Positions 43,775 to 53,730 of a stretch of 64,000 bases of DNA are shown piece after piece (position 1 is the first letter of the stretch; every line of letters starts with the position of its first letter). The stretch lies in NCBI GenBank assembly GCA_017937095.1, contig JAGBEG010000016.1, positions 1 to 64,000 on the forward strand. Direction: 5' to 3'. Below the pieces are notes generated by a model. The model was not told the DNA's origin. It ran no database searches and was given only the letters and a program-made list of their open reading frames with translations. The DNA is from Roseburia sp. GTDB taxonomy: Bacteria > Bacillota > Clostridia > Lachnospirales > Lachnospiraceae. Position numbers and translations under genes: made by a program.

Positions 43775-44782
43775 CTACTTTGCTTCCTCCTGTGCTTCAT
43801 ATAACTCTTTGACGTTCATCCAGCAGCTCGCCAGATGGCTGTCGCTGATGCGGAGCTCGTCCGGCTTCTCGGAAAGACAGATTTTCATTGCCGCATCACA
43901 GCGCGGGCAGAACGCACAGCCCTCCGGCATCTGCAGCAGGTTGATCGGTGTTCCGCCGATCGGAACCAGCTTCTCGTTCATGTTGTCCGCCTTTGGAATG
44001 GAACGCAGCAAGCCCTTCGTATATTCATGCGCCGGGCGATAGAAAATGTCATCCGCTGTTCCGCGCTCACAGACACGTCCGCCGTACATGACAAGAATCT
44101 CGTCACACATGCTCGCAATAACGCCGAGGTCATGTGTTACCATGATGATTGCCATACCCAGCTTCTTCTGCAAATCCTGCATCAGTTCCAGAATCTGCGC
44201 CTGAATCGTCACGTCGAGCGCGGTCGTCGGCTCGTCTGCGATCAGAATATCCGGTTCACAGGCAAGCGCCATCGCGATCATGACACGCTGACGCATACCG
44301 CCGGATAATTCGTGCGGGTACTGCTTCATACGGCTCTCCGGCTCATTTACGCCAACGAGTGTCAGCATTTCAACGGCACGCGCCCACGCCTGCTTCTTAT
44401 CCTTATCGGTGTGCAGAAGCACTGCTTCGGTGAGCTGGCTTCCCACAGTAAATACCGGGTTAAGGCTCGTCATCGGGTCCTGGAAGATAATGGAACATTT
44501 CTCCCCGCGGAACTTCTGCATCTGCTTGCTGTTCCACTTCGTGATATCCTCGCCGTGGAACTTCACCTCGCCCGCGGTGATCTTTCCTGTCTCCGCCAGA
44601 ATCTGCATGATGGAATACGCCGTTACGGATTTGCCGGAACCCGACTCGCCTACGATGCCGAGCGTTTTGCCCGGCTCCAGATTAAAGGAAATACCGTTGA
44701 CCGCCTGCACCTCGCCCGCATCTGTAAAGAAGCTGGTATGAAGGTCATTTACTTCTAATATATACTTATTCTCTTCGCTCAT
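43775..44782 (-). CDS. oligopeptide ABC transporter ATPase OppD (second system)
   Basis: 335 aa. Walker A GESGSGKSV, signature LSGGMRQRVMIAMALAC, Walker B ILIADEPTTALDVT, C-terminal PEGCAFCPRCDAAMKIC. AAGGAG 8-9 bases before the ATG. Confidence 0.93.
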   Translation of the reverse strand: MSEENKYILEVNDLHTSFFTDAGEVQAVNGISFNLEPGKTLGIVGESGSGKSVTAYSIMQILAETGKITAGEVKFHGEDITKWNSKQMQKFRGEKCSIIFQDPMTSLNPVFTVGSQLTEAVLLHTDKDKKQAWARAVEMLTLVGVNEPESRMKQYPHELSGGMRQRVMIAMALACEPDILIADEPTTALDVTIQAQILELMQDLQKKLGMAIIMVTHDLGVIASMCDEILVMYGGRVCERGTADDIFYRPAHEYTKGLLRSIPKADNMNEKLVPIGGTPINLLQMPEGCAFCPRCDAAMKICLSEKPDELRISDSHLASCWMNVKELYEAQEEAK

Positions 44783-44794
44783 ATCGTTATCTCC

Positions 44795-45889
44795 TTAATT
44801 CAGTTTCGAGTCAAATGCGTCGCGGAGACCGTCGCCCAGTAAGTTCAGCGCAAGTACGATCAGACAGATTGCAACCGCAGGAATGACCAGTCTAAGCGGG
44901 TAGGACTGCATACCGGCTCTGGCATCGTTCGCCAGACTTCCCAGAGAAGTGAGCGGTGAAGCCACGCCCAGTCCAAGGAAGCTCAAATAACTCTCGGTAA
45001 AAATCGCACTCGGCACCTGCAGTGCTGTCGTGATGATGATAACCGACAGACAGTTCGGCAGGATATGTCTTCTTAAGATTCTGCCGTTCTTCGTACCGAT
45101 ACATCTGGCTGCAAGAACATACTCATTATTCTTAATGGAGAGAATCTGTCCGCGGATCAGACGCGCCATACTTACCCAGTACAGAAGCCCGAATACGATG
45201 AACATGGAAATCATGTTCGTTCCAAGCGACTCGAGCGCCGTTCCGGTAATGAGCGGCTTTAATGTCTCATTGAACACCACGGAGAGCAGAATGATAATCA
45301 GCATATCGGGCAGCGAGTAGATGATATCGACGATACGCATCATGATAAGGTCTACAACCCCCCCGAAATATCCGGCAATCGATCCGTAGACCAGTCCGAT
45401 GATAAGTACCATAATCGACGCTACAACGCCGACGGAAAGACTGACTCTCGTTCCGTAGATCACACGGATGAAATAATCACGGCTTAAGCTGTCTGTTCCG
45501 AAGATATGCGGAAACAGCTTCTCGCCTGTCTCTTCCATATACTGTGTCTCAAGCTTGGAATACTCGAACGGTCCGAGATTCGCCGCCGTCTTATCGCGCA
45601 CACCGTTTACCGAGATAATCTCAGAGTACTTATACGGTACAATGTGCGGTGCAATGATGATTGTCAGAAGAATCAGCACCAATACGACAATACTTCCCAT
45701 GGCAAGCGGGTTCTTGCGCAGACGGCGCATACCGTCCTTAAAGAAGGTCGTGGACTCGCCCATAACGTCCTGCTGCTTCTTCTCCTCGTCTGTCGCCTTC
45801 TCGAAATTTCCGGCGTTAAATTTACTTAAATCGACCTGTGCCGATAAAATCTGTCTCTTTTTGTACTGTGGATTTTCATTTCCCTGCAT
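44795..45889 (-). CDS. oligopeptide ABC transporter permease OppC (second system)
   Basis: 364 aa from the ATG at 45889; upstream in-frame residues overlap the gap after oppB. Long cytoplasmic N-terminus, first helix at about 78-100, then HIFGTDSLSRDYFIRVIYGTRVSL and the core permease with EAA-loop AARCIGTKNGRILRRHILPN. Normal length and no insert, in contrast to the RCC1-bearing OppC of the first system. Confidence 0.92.
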   Translation of the reverse strand: MQGNENPQYKKRQILSAQVDLSKFNAGNFEKATDEEKKQQDVMGESTTFFKDGMRRLRKNPLAMGSIVVLVLILLTIIIAPHIVPYKYSEIISVNGVRDKTAANLGPFEYSKLETQYMEETGEKLFPHIFGTDSLSRDYFIRVIYGTRVSLSVGVVASIMVLIIGLVYGSIAGYFGGVVDLIMMRIVDIIYSLPDMLIIILLSVVFNETLKPLITGTALESLGTNMISMFIVFGLLYWVSMARLIRGQILSIKNNEYVLAARCIGTKNGRILRRHILPNCLSVIIITTALQVPSAIFTESYLSFLGLGVASPLTSLGSLANDARAGMQSYPLRLVIPAVAICLIVLALNLLGDGLRDAFDSKLN

Positions 45890-45914
45890 GCTATCTATCC
45901 GTCCTTTCCGTTCT

Positions 45915-46826
45915 TTACTCGAATGTAATACGCGGGTCAACAAACTTATACGCGATATCCGTCAGCAGGTTCGCAACTACCATCAGAATCGCAAGAAAGA
46001 TCGTAGTCGCCATAATCATCGTATAATCACGGTTCGTGATACTCGTTACAAAGGATGTTCCGAGACCTCCGATCGTGAAAATATTCTCAACGACCATAGA
46101 ACCCGTCAGAATGTAAGCGACCATCGGTCCCACATAGGTAATGACCGGAATCAGCGCGTTGCGCAGCGCATGTTTGAAAATGACCTTAAGCGTCGGAACG
46201 CCCTTTGCCCGCGCCGTGCGGATATAGTCCTGATTGAGCGCGTCAAGCATACTCGTCTTCGTCAGACGCGTAATGTATGCCATCGGATAGATGGACAGCG
46301 CAATAATCGGCAGGACATAGTTCGGGTTCGACGACGACCACACCGGAAACCATCCCAGCTTCAAACAGAACACCAAAAGAAGCAGGGTCGCCAGAACGAA
46401 GGACGGCATCGCCGTTCCAAGCGTTGTGAAAAAGACGATCAGACGGTCCGGCAGACGGTTTCTTGTCAGCGCAGCGATACTTCCCAGCACAAGGCCGAGC
46501 ACGATCGCAACTAACGCCGCCATGCCTCCAAGCTTTGCAGACACCTTGAACTTGGACGTAAGCTCGCCCCAGATATCGCGTCCGCTATGTAAGGAAACGC
46601 CCCAGTCTCCGTGCAGCAGATTGTTCATATAGAGAACATACTGCTCCGGAACCGGCTTATCCAGATTATATCTCTCTTCCAGAACCTGCTGTGCCTCCTT
46701 GCTCGTCGCCTTCTCCTTGTTGAACGGTCCGCCCGGAATCGCATTCATGACAAAGAATGTAATGGCGCTGACAATCAGAATCGATAAAATTGCCAGCAAT
46801 ACTCGTTTTACGATATACTTTCCCAC
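45915..46826 (-). CDS. oligopeptide ABC transporter permease OppB (second system)
   Basis: 303 aa, GTG start at 46826 with AGGAG 8 bases upstream. KYIVKRVLLAILSILIV, NAIPGGPF, and EAA loop YIRTARAKGVPTLKVIFKHALRNALIP. First gene of the oppBCDFA operon. Confidence 0.93.
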   Translation of the reverse strand: MGKYIVKRVLLAILSILIVSAITFFVMNAIPGGPFNKEKATSKEAQQVLEERYNLDKPVPEQYVLYMNNLLHGDWGVSLHSGRDIWGELTSKFKVSAKLGGMAALVAIVLGLVLGSIAALTRNRLPDRLIVFFTTLGTAMPSFVLATLLLLVFCLKLGWFPVWSSSNPNYVLPIIALSIYPMAYITRLTKTSMLDALNQDYIRTARAKGVPTLKVIFKHALRNALIPVITYVGPMVAYILTGSMVVENIFTIGGLGTSFVTSITNRDYTMIMATTIFLAILMVVANLLTDIAYKFVDPRITFE

Positions 46827-46965
46827 TGTTTTCTCTCCTGCTTCTACTAATTTCTTTGCAAATAAAGGGGAAGTCTTCTGCTTTCACGCTCTGATAATGC
46901 GCCCCTTTAATTGTCTGTTTTGGCATCACTATGATACTTTAGTCTGATAAAACCAATATAAACGT

Positions 46966-46993
46966 ATTATACCACCTCACTACCATCTGTCAA
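46966..46993 (-). promoter_or_regulatory. strong predicted promoter of the second opp operon
   Basis: Minus strand TTGACA (46988-46993), 16 bases, TATAAT (46966-46971). A perfect palindrome TTGTATACAA lies immediately upstream (47001-47010). Confidence 0.75.
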
Positions 46994-47126
46994 CAAGTAA
47001 TTGTATACAAAAATACATGGGTACTCCTCCTCTCATTTCTGTCCATCCGGTTCCTTTACATTTCTTCTGTATTTTTCCGGAAAACTTTGCTATACTTTCC
47101 TTAATTAATTATAGAAGGTGGTTCCT

Positions 47127-47459
47127 ATGATTACCAACGACGATATCTTAAACATGAACTTCTACAAAAAAGAAAAATTTACCGGAAGCTATCAGGGTAT
47201 GCGCTATCTTATCAAGAAGGACGCCATCCCTGCCGCACCTTCCGACAGCGCCGGCGCAGACGCTCCCCCTGCGGATGCCCCCGCCATGACGGACGTCTTC
47301 CTCGTCACGATCTGGCCCGGTCCGTATAATTTCGCCTCCACCGACGATGACAAGAAGACCTCCGCCACCTTTCCCTTCACACCGGAAGGCAAGGAAGCAG
47401 TCGTCGCCTGGCTCAATGAGCAGTGGCAGAGCCGGAAGTCCGAGTGGCCTGCGCGGTAA
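47127..47459 (+). CDS. unknown small protein with P/A-rich loop
   Basis: 110 aa from the ATG at 47127 with GAAGGTGG 5 bases upstream. Reads as a small soluble domain (FTGSYQGMRYLIKKD ... DVFLVTIWPGPYNFASTDDDKKTSATFPFTPEGKEAVVAWLNEQW) interrupted by an A/P/D-rich loop (about residues 36-58). No family recognised; stands alone between operons. Confidence 0.65.
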   Translation: MITNDDILNMNFYKKEKFTGSYQGMRYLIKKDAIPAAPSDSAGADAPPADAPAMTDVFLVTIWPGPYNFASTDDDKKTSATFPFTPEGKEAVVAWLNEQWQSRKSEWPAR

Positions 47460-47542
47460 TGCGCACGCGCAGGGGGATGAAAAGACTGGAAGCGGCTTTC
47501 TGCTTTATTTTATCACCACTGCGCTACGACAAAGCGTCAAAA

Positions 47543-47581
47543 AAAGCTATATACGAAGTATACGCCTTCGTATATAGCTTT
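47543..47581 (+). terminator. rho-independent terminator
   Basis: Perfect 16-bp stem AAAGCTATATACGAAG with its complement, T-rich in the direction of the gene ending at 47459. Confidence 0.75.
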
Positions 47582-47639
47582 CATTCTTTTATTCCGGATA
47601 GCAGAAATCTCTGCCATCAAATTCTGATATATCATAGCA

Positions 47640-47678
47640 CAGTTTGTCGAAAAAAGCAAGCTTTTTCTGGTCAAACTG
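47640..47678 (-). terminator. terminator of the glycosidase locus
   Basis: Nested dyad: outer CAGTTTG/CAAACTG, inner GAAAAAGC/GCTTTTTTC. Confidence 0.6.
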
Positions 47679-47686
47679 TCACTCTT

Positions 47687-50600
47687 TCAGTTCCCGCCGG
47701 ACGCCACGCTCTCTGTCTGCTTCTCCTGGTCATAAGCAGGGATTTCATCATAGCCGAGCGCTTTGTTCCATATGGAGACCTCCGCCAGCCTTCCATAAAA
47801 AGCGTCGTCCCCTACAGTAATCGCTCCGCCGGACAACTCCGGATTTCCTGTCTCCTTATCGTACCCCGATGCGCACAGTTCTCCGTCCAGATACAGCTTT
47901 AACATGCCGTTCTCCTCCCGGACTGCTGTGATGGCATGCGTCCTGCCGTCATTTACGTTCCCCGAAGTAACCGTCTTGGTCTGTGCCGGCACATAAGTGT
48001 CCGTGCCAAAAATTCCCTGCGCCTTTTCTGTGACTATCGTCATGTCCTTCCTTGACATCAGCGTCATATCCCCCACCGAGAACTCTGCATAGCCGTTTCG
48101 GTCAATGGACACCTTTACGTCGTCGCCTGCCGTCACAAGTGTCACGCCGCACGCTTCTGTCTGTACGCCCGTTCCGATCGTAAAGGCTCCTCTTCCGGTC
48201 AGTTCGTTGTCCGTTACAACCTCATACGCCTGCACGATACCGTCCATCCACGATGCGCCCGTTGCTTCGTCATACGTCGTCTGAATATTTTCCGCACCTT
48301 TCATGCCGTCAGCATCTGCAACGCAGACAATCTTATCCTCTTCTCCGCAGCACATGACAGCGGCAGACGCTTCATATGCGTTCCCGCTCATATCCCGCAC
48401 GCACAAATTCACCTGCCTTGTGCCCGCCAGGCTTTCTTCCGCCTGCAGTACGACCGTGCGATAATCCTCCTGCAGCGACGCGGCGGTCAGAACACCTTCT
48501 ATCGAAGCCTCGTCCAGATATACCCGCTCGCTGAATTTCACAATGATTTTATCCGCTCCGTCTGAGCGTGCCGAAACAATCTCCGGCGCCTGCGTGTCAG
48601 CCGCTCCATACTGCCAGACGATGGTCTGATGCGGCTTAAGTTCTACGGTAATCGTATCGCCATAAGCCAGTACGCCCAGATCCTTTTCCCCGTACGGATA
48701 CACCTGAAAGCCCCTTGCCCCGGTCAGGCTCTTATTCGCCCCGACCGTACCGTCTATGTCCAGCGTATACGTCTGCACCTCATCCAATGGATTCGTAAAA
48801 GAAATCACTGCCTGATTTTCGTCAAAGCAGGCATACCCATATACACCTTCCGCCGGATCGTTTCCAAAATACCGGGAATATTTCAACACCGCGTGGTTAT
48901 CTTCCGCCCATGTGAGGACGTCCGCCGCAATCTGCCAATATTCCTCATCCATAATAGACGGCGAAAAGTACACTTCCCATAACGCCGTGCCGCGTACCGC
49001 GTTGGCAAACAGATATTCCCGGAAGACCTCCGGCGCCGCGTCGCTGCCGTCTGTCACCGCATAAATCGGATCATGATTATATATATGTCCCAATGGGAAC
49101 TGTATCTGACGTTCATTGGCGAACTGGTTATAATACACCTGATCCCGGTAATATATCTTCTGCTGATGACGCTCTCCGGTTCCAAGCTCTCCGGTATCAT
49201 CTCCCATATTAAGCCACACCGTATTTACCCACTGAAGAATCCACGGGCTTAGCATCACACCGTTCGTTGCATTGATAAATAATTCTCTGCCCTCTGCGCT
49301 GCGGGCGGCTCTTACCTCCTCAAATAAGTCCGTCCACTTCTCCCACATATCGGACGTATAATACATGTCGCAAAATCCGCCCGTCATATGCCCGTGATCC
49401 GGATTCAGACATGCGCTTCCCAGACCATCCAGTTTCCAGTAGGTGATGTCAAATCTCGTGTCATAGTCAATCAGAAATTCTTCAAGATTTTCCAGATATT
49501 GGTCGGAAGCCACGCAGATATACGAAGAGTTCGTCGTGCCGTCGCCTATATTTTCCGTCCTGACATGCCCCGTTCCCGCATATTCCAGAAACTGAGAAAA
49601 GGTCTTATCATAACTATAGCCGCCCTGTGGCCCCAGCCACATGCCAAATGCAGACCAAAGCTGATTCGACAATTCACTGGACGTATACATCTCATTCGGG
49701 AACTTGGCGTTCGTCTCCCAGAAGCCTGTCAGATTCTCAATCGTTCCCTGATTTGTCCCCGGCGTCGTCTCATAAATTCCGTCATAGTAATTGTTCCAGC
49801 CGTCATCCACCACATAACAGTCTAACGGCTCTATACCGTTAGACGTCAGCCCCTTTTCCACACCGAGAAACGCGGCTTTAATGCTCTCATCTGTGATTTC
49901 CATTCCGTTGTCGAACCAGGAATTATACTGCTTGCGAAATTCGGTCGGCGTGGCAATCTCTTCAATATACCGGTAAAATTCTGTCTGCACCACCTTTATA
50001 TCCGTATCCCAAGAAGCGCCGATCACACTTTGCCACGTCACAAACCTGCCATCCGCTGTCAACTGCCCGTCTTCCGCCATGCGGGCAAATGTCTTACCAC
50101 TGTAATAGCGTATCTGGGTTTCATTTTCATGGCTGATCCATGTGTGGACTGCCGGAAACTCCGATCCCAGAAACAGCCCGCATAAAGCGGCTGTCCGAGT
50201 GCAAACATCCCCTCATCCCACACATTCTCCGTATTTTCCGGAAGCACGAACCGGTCCGTATCAATATAGTCGATTCTTGCCTTTTCTTTGTCCGACACCT
50301 GTATTTCCAGAAAAGAACGCAGATAGAAGTCATCATTTCCCAGGACGACCACCTGATCGATATCGTAAGTACTGCCGTTCACTTCAAACGGCGCATAATG
50401 AATCGTCAGTTTTTTACTGTCATCCGTCTCCTCGACATCCGCACCTGTATAGGTTAATTCGCTGGCGGTGATCGTATTTTTATTTACATCCGTAATACCG
50501 TTCCCGGCATATGCATCTGCATACAGCGTAATTTCCGTGCTGGTAAAGGAATCATCGGTCGTTCCCGCCGCACATGTCTCCTGAACGAGACGGACATAGC

Positions 50601-51402
50601 GGGTCGTATAGGTACGGTCAAAGTTCGCATAAACACGATCCCCCATATTGTAAATGTGATCCTGCCACATAAAATGGGATAAGCATATCCCGGCGCCCTC
50701 ATGCAGGTTATACGCTTCTTTCGTAAACTCACCTTCCCCGGCAGGGACATAATTTATTCCGTCTTCGCTTACATACAGCTTAAATTTTCCCATTGTGCCG
50801 TCTATGCTGTTCGCCTCTTCGCAGTCGCCGGAACGTTTATCAATCCCGAGCGAACTGACCGTCTGCTCGCTTCCCAGATCCAGATCAAGCACAAACGGCG
50901 CTTTCTCATACATACTGTCGGCAATCTGCGGGTGAATCAAAGTGGAACCATCTATCAGACGCGCCGCTTCACTCTGCGGAATTTCCGCACCATCGCCATT
51001 TTTAAGGGTAATCTTCCATCCGGTCTTATTCAGCTCTTTGGACGGACAATCCTCATCAAACAGGCGGATGACAAAATCCTCGGAACCGTCCTGCATCTCA
51101 ATTATCCTGCCGCCCTCGATCCGCTTATTGATAATGGCGCTTGTATGAATATGCCCGTCCCCGATCACGTACTCCCTCGAAAGATACGCATTCCCAATGG
51201 AAATGCCTGTGTCAGAAATGTAAACGCCTGTGTCGGAAACGGAAAAGCTTCGCAGTTGTTCCGGATCCGCCTGTTCCGATTCCGTCTGTGCTGCCACACC
51301 GATACATCCCACAGCAAAACACAGCACAAGCATTGCAGAAAGAAAAGAACGCACACCATGCGTTCCACGCAGCCGGCTATTATGTTTCTTCACATTTTTC
51401 AC
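47687..51402 (-). pseudogene. secreted multidomain glycosidase (clan GH-D-like), broken by a frameshift
   Basis: Two consecutive frames together encode about 1,240 residues. The first (50059-51402, GTG start, 447 aa) has a signal peptide (FLSAMLVLCFAVGCIGVAAQ), a beta-rich N-terminal domain and an inserted F5/8 type C-like module (TLIHPQIADSMYEKAPFVLDLDLGS...RYVRLVQETC). The second (to 47687) carries the TIM barrel (VVDDGWNNYYDG, ITYWKLDGLGSAC with the likely nucleophile Asp, NTVWLNMGDDTGE) and a C-terminal LamG-like lectin module (RTHAITAVREENGMLKLYLDG). Adding one G to a three-G run at 50166-50168 restores the frame through SEFPAVHTWISHENETQIRY, so the break is a single-base loss. GH36-like, cell-surface galactoside or mucin-type substrate is a guess. 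Confidence 0.75.
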
Positions 51403-51457
51403 AACTTGTCTCTCATCCTCTCTTATCTTAAGTTTAAGTTCCTGTTATACCAAACAA

Positions 51458-51485
51458 GGGAAGTACTGAACAATCAATACTTCCC
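51458..51485 (-). terminator. terminator after tRNA-Leu
   Basis: Stem GGGAAGTA/TACTTCCC with TTGTTT following on the minus strand. Confidence 0.55.
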
Positions 51486-51514
51486 TCTTATCTCATGCTA
51501 TGAACTGTTTTACT

Positions 51515-51593
51515 GCGGGTAACAGGACTTGAACCTGCACGGTCTCCCACTAGAACCTAAATCTAGCGCGTCTGCCAATTCCGCCATACCCGC
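51515..51593 (-). tRNA. tRNA-Leu (anticodon UAG)
   Basis: Acceptor GCGGGTA pairs with TACCCGC. Anticodon loop TTTAGGT between CTAGA/TCTAG, giving UAG. T-arm GGTTCAAGTCC. Variable arm TGGGAGACCGT of the class II type. CCA not encoded. Confidence 0.93.
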
Positions 51594-51625
51594 GTTCTGC
51601 CGCTTCCTTTGGAAGCCACCGATAT

Positions 51626-51654
51626 ATTATAGCGTGGCAGCATAAAAATTGCAA
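51626..51654 (-). promoter_or_regulatory. tRNA-Leu promoter
   Basis: Minus strand TTGCAA, 17 bases, TATAAT. Confidence 0.65.
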
Positions 51655-51709
51655 CTGTTTTTTGACCGCGTCAAAGCCTCTGAACCCCGTTCATTTCATC
51701 TGTAAACTC

Positions 51710-52009
51710 CTATTCCAGTTCCTCGGGCTTCTCATAACGCGTCCAGATCTTGTCGGCGCCGCATACATGCTTCGTGCCGTCCTCCTGCGAAATAATGTAA
51801 TCGCCCTCTCCGATAAAGGTACGGCCTCTGCGGTGCTTGATATACGGACACATAATCGTGCCATCTTCCCGCTTGATCTTCACCAGAGTATCCGTGACAA
51901 TCCACCCCTTTGTGACCACATCATACAGACGCTCAAATCCGTCCTCCATGCCCTTGCCCGGCTCATATTTCTCGACATCTGATTCCAATGGAATTCTTCG
52001 ACTCTTCAT
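51710..52009 (-). CDS. unknown small protein
   Basis: 99 aa, start with GGAGGG about 6 bases upstream. Charged, beta-rich looking (VTKGWIVTDTLVKIKREDGTIMCPYIKHRRGRTFIGEGDYIISQEDGTKHVCGADKIW is one continuous region, cited in parts: KGWIVTDTLVKI, RGRTFIGEGDYII). Two cysteines. No family recognised; single gene between tRNA-Leu and an Rpn-type remnant. Confidence 0.6.
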   Translation of the reverse strand: MKSRRIPLESDVEKYEPGKGMEDGFERLYDVVTKGWIVTDTLVKIKREDGTIMCPYIKHRRGRTFIGEGDYIISQEDGTKHVCGADKIWTRYEKPEELE

Positions 52010-52146
52010 GTAATCCCTCCGTTCTGTATACCCCGACCATCCCCTTTTTCCTAATTCTATTATAACATAAACGGACTGAATTTCAAACCTTTTGACATTG
52101 AACTTATCTGTCTTTGAGACACCGAACCCGTCAGTCTTTCGTTTCC

Positions 52147-52698
52147 CTAGGCTCCTGTTCCGGCAAGCTTCAATTCCAACTCTGCCAACCGCTCCATAGC
52201 CGCCTGCAGTTCCATTTCCTTCCGCCCCAGTTCTTCGGTCTTGCGGTTCAGTTCTTTGTCTTTGTAGTCCAGTTCTTCATCCTTCTGCTGTAACTGCTCC
52301 TTATACGAATCAATCTCCTTCTGCTGCTCTTCGATCATATACTTCACCGTATTGCGGTCTAAGATCCGCAGTTCTTCTGAAAACATCCTCATCACCCTCT
52401 CTGTGTTCCGGCACATCTCATACAGCGTCGCGTACATTTCTTTAAATTCCGGGCAAGCCGTAATCAGTTCGATTACCCTCTCCGGCTTATCCTCGCCTAG
52501 AAATGTCAGCCACGCCTCCAACGGTGTTTCTATAGGTTTATAGTGCATTTGGGCGCGGAAAATGTCAAGGGGTATCATGACAAATTCCTGCAGCAGATCG
52601 ATCTGGATATACCGCCTGAAACAGGCATGAAAAACTAAGACCGACAGCCTGATAACTGCCAGATAAGATAGATGAATTTTAACACCTTTGAACTGCAT
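52147..52698 (-). pseudogene. remnant of an Rpn-family PD-(D/E)XK nuclease/transposase
   Basis: The visible 183 residues match only the C-terminal part of the Rpn (PDDEXK_2) proteins: PLEAWLTFLGEDKPERVIELI, then EMCRNTERVMRMFSEELRIL and a heptad-type coiled coil (QQKDEELDYKDKELNRK). The N-terminal catalytic core is missing; the first 60 residues look unrelated to the family. Interpreted as a truncated, inactive relic. The true left boundary of the relic is uncertain. Confidence 0.55.
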
Positions 52699-52770
52699 TT
52701 ACAAGTGAAGATATTTATTTTATGAAAAATAAACAAAACAAATGCCGCGTGTTTCAAACACGCAGCATAA

Positions 52771-52811
52771 AAAGACGTGATATGCCAAAGTTCCAGGCAC
52801 ATCACGTCTTT
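52771..52811 (-). terminator. folT: terminator after folT
   Basis: Sixteen-base stem AAAGACGTGATATGCC with one mismatch to its partner. A second perfect dyad GCGTGTTT/AAACACGC lies at 52747-52763. Confidence 0.75.
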
Positions 52812-52855
52812 ATAATCATAGCAGATTTCAGGGATGCCGTCTGTAGAGGCTCCCT

Positions 52856-53431
52856 TTAATTTCCGGTATGCACTGACTGCGAACGGCGAATGATCCGAAA
52901 TGCCCCGATGCTCTCAAGCGCCTTCGTCGTCGCATAGAAAATGACGGAATCAATCGGCCACATAATCAGATTCTTTAATGCACGAAGCGGAATGATCTCC
53001 ATAAATACCTGACCGTACAGCACCGAAAGGCAAAGTGTGTTCAAAAAGACATTGCACACAAGCATAACGATAAATTTCGCTGCAAGTACCCGCGGCAGCG
53101 TAATCTTCTTCTTGTAATACATGCAGCCATACAGAACGCCCGCAAGCATCGTCACCAGCGTAAGCTGCGGACAAAACGGCCCGGTCGGCTTTAAGATGTA
53201 CTTTAAGATATCAAGCGCGCCTGCAAAAATACCGCCCACTGCCGGACCGAACAGATATGCGACAACCCCATTCGGGATACTCGAAAAACCGATTCGGATA
53301 TACTGTCCATATTCAATGGAAAACATACCAAGAATTACGGCGAGCGCAGCAAGCATTGCCATGGTAGTGATCGTTCTTACCGATTTCAATTCACGGTAGG
53401 AATCGGTGAACAAAGTAACGAATTTTTTCAT
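52856..53431 (-). CDS. folT: ECF-type folate transporter S component FolT
   Basis: 191 aa, about six hydrophobic helices. The sequence fits the FolT family: MAMLAALAVILGMFSIEYGQYIRIGFSSIP, cited here as LAALAVILGMFSI and IRIGFSSIPNG; VCNVFLNTLCLSVLYG and LRALKNLIMWPID. It captures folates for a shared ECF energy module (not in this window). AGGAGG before the ATG. Control by the upstream THF riboswitch supports the assignment. Confidence 0.92.
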   Translation of the reverse strand: MKKFVTLFTDSYRELKSVRTITTMAMLAALAVILGMFSIEYGQYIRIGFSSIPNGVVAYLFGPAVGGIFAGALDILKYILKPTGPFCPQLTLVTMLAGVLYGCMYYKKKITLPRVLAAKFIVMLVCNVFLNTLCLSVLYGQVFMEIIPLRALKNLIMWPIDSVIFYATTKALESIGAFRIIRRSQSVHTGN

Positions 53432-53493
53432 AAAAAAATTACCTCCTTTGCAGACCTCATCATACTACAACAGGAGATAATATTGCTATCTTC

Positions 53494-53598
53494 GGATGCA
53501 GCGGGATGCGACTCATGTACCGCAAGAAATTCTTTTCGTCCGGCTGACAACTCCCTGTTCAACCGGCACTTAACGCACATGGGTCTACTCTGCGATGC
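53494..53598 (-). promoter_or_regulatory. class I tetrahydrofolate (THF) riboswitch
   Basis: On the minus strand the leader contains the conserved elements in order: GCAGAGTAGA, GCGTTAAGTGCCGG, AACAGGGAGTTGTC, CCGGACGAAAAG, GCGGTACATGAGTCGC and CATCCCGCTGCATCC. These pair as expected for the THF-I fold (GCAGAG... with ...CTGC, CCGG arms). The riboswitch sits 63 bases before folT, and probably limits ribosome access when folate is plentiful. Confidence 0.93.
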
Positions 53599-53604
53599 TA
53601 TTTG

Positions 53605-53632
53605 ATTGTACAACAGATGAGAAAAATGTCAT
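53605..53632 (-). promoter_or_regulatory. folT: folT promoter with overlapping dyad
   Basis: Minus strand ATGACA, 16 bases, TACAAT. A perfect inverted repeat CAGATGA/TCATCTG (53614-53635) overlaps the -35 box and spacer. Confidence 0.55.
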
Positions 53633-53730
53633 CTGCTGTCTGTAACTCCACCAGTATATCACAGTATATGGAAAATGCAAGGGTACTTTCGCTCTATTTT
53701 CCATCGCATCCCAATCAAAAAAGCTGCCTG

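Noticed and set aside
45555..46514. 319-codon plus-strand open frame
   Set aside because: Mirror of oppC/oppB; composition is that of a reverse-complement shadow.
50701..51522. 273-codon plus-strand open frame
   Set aside because: Opposite the signal-peptide and F5/8 C-like half of the glycosidase and running into tRNA-Leu; no support.
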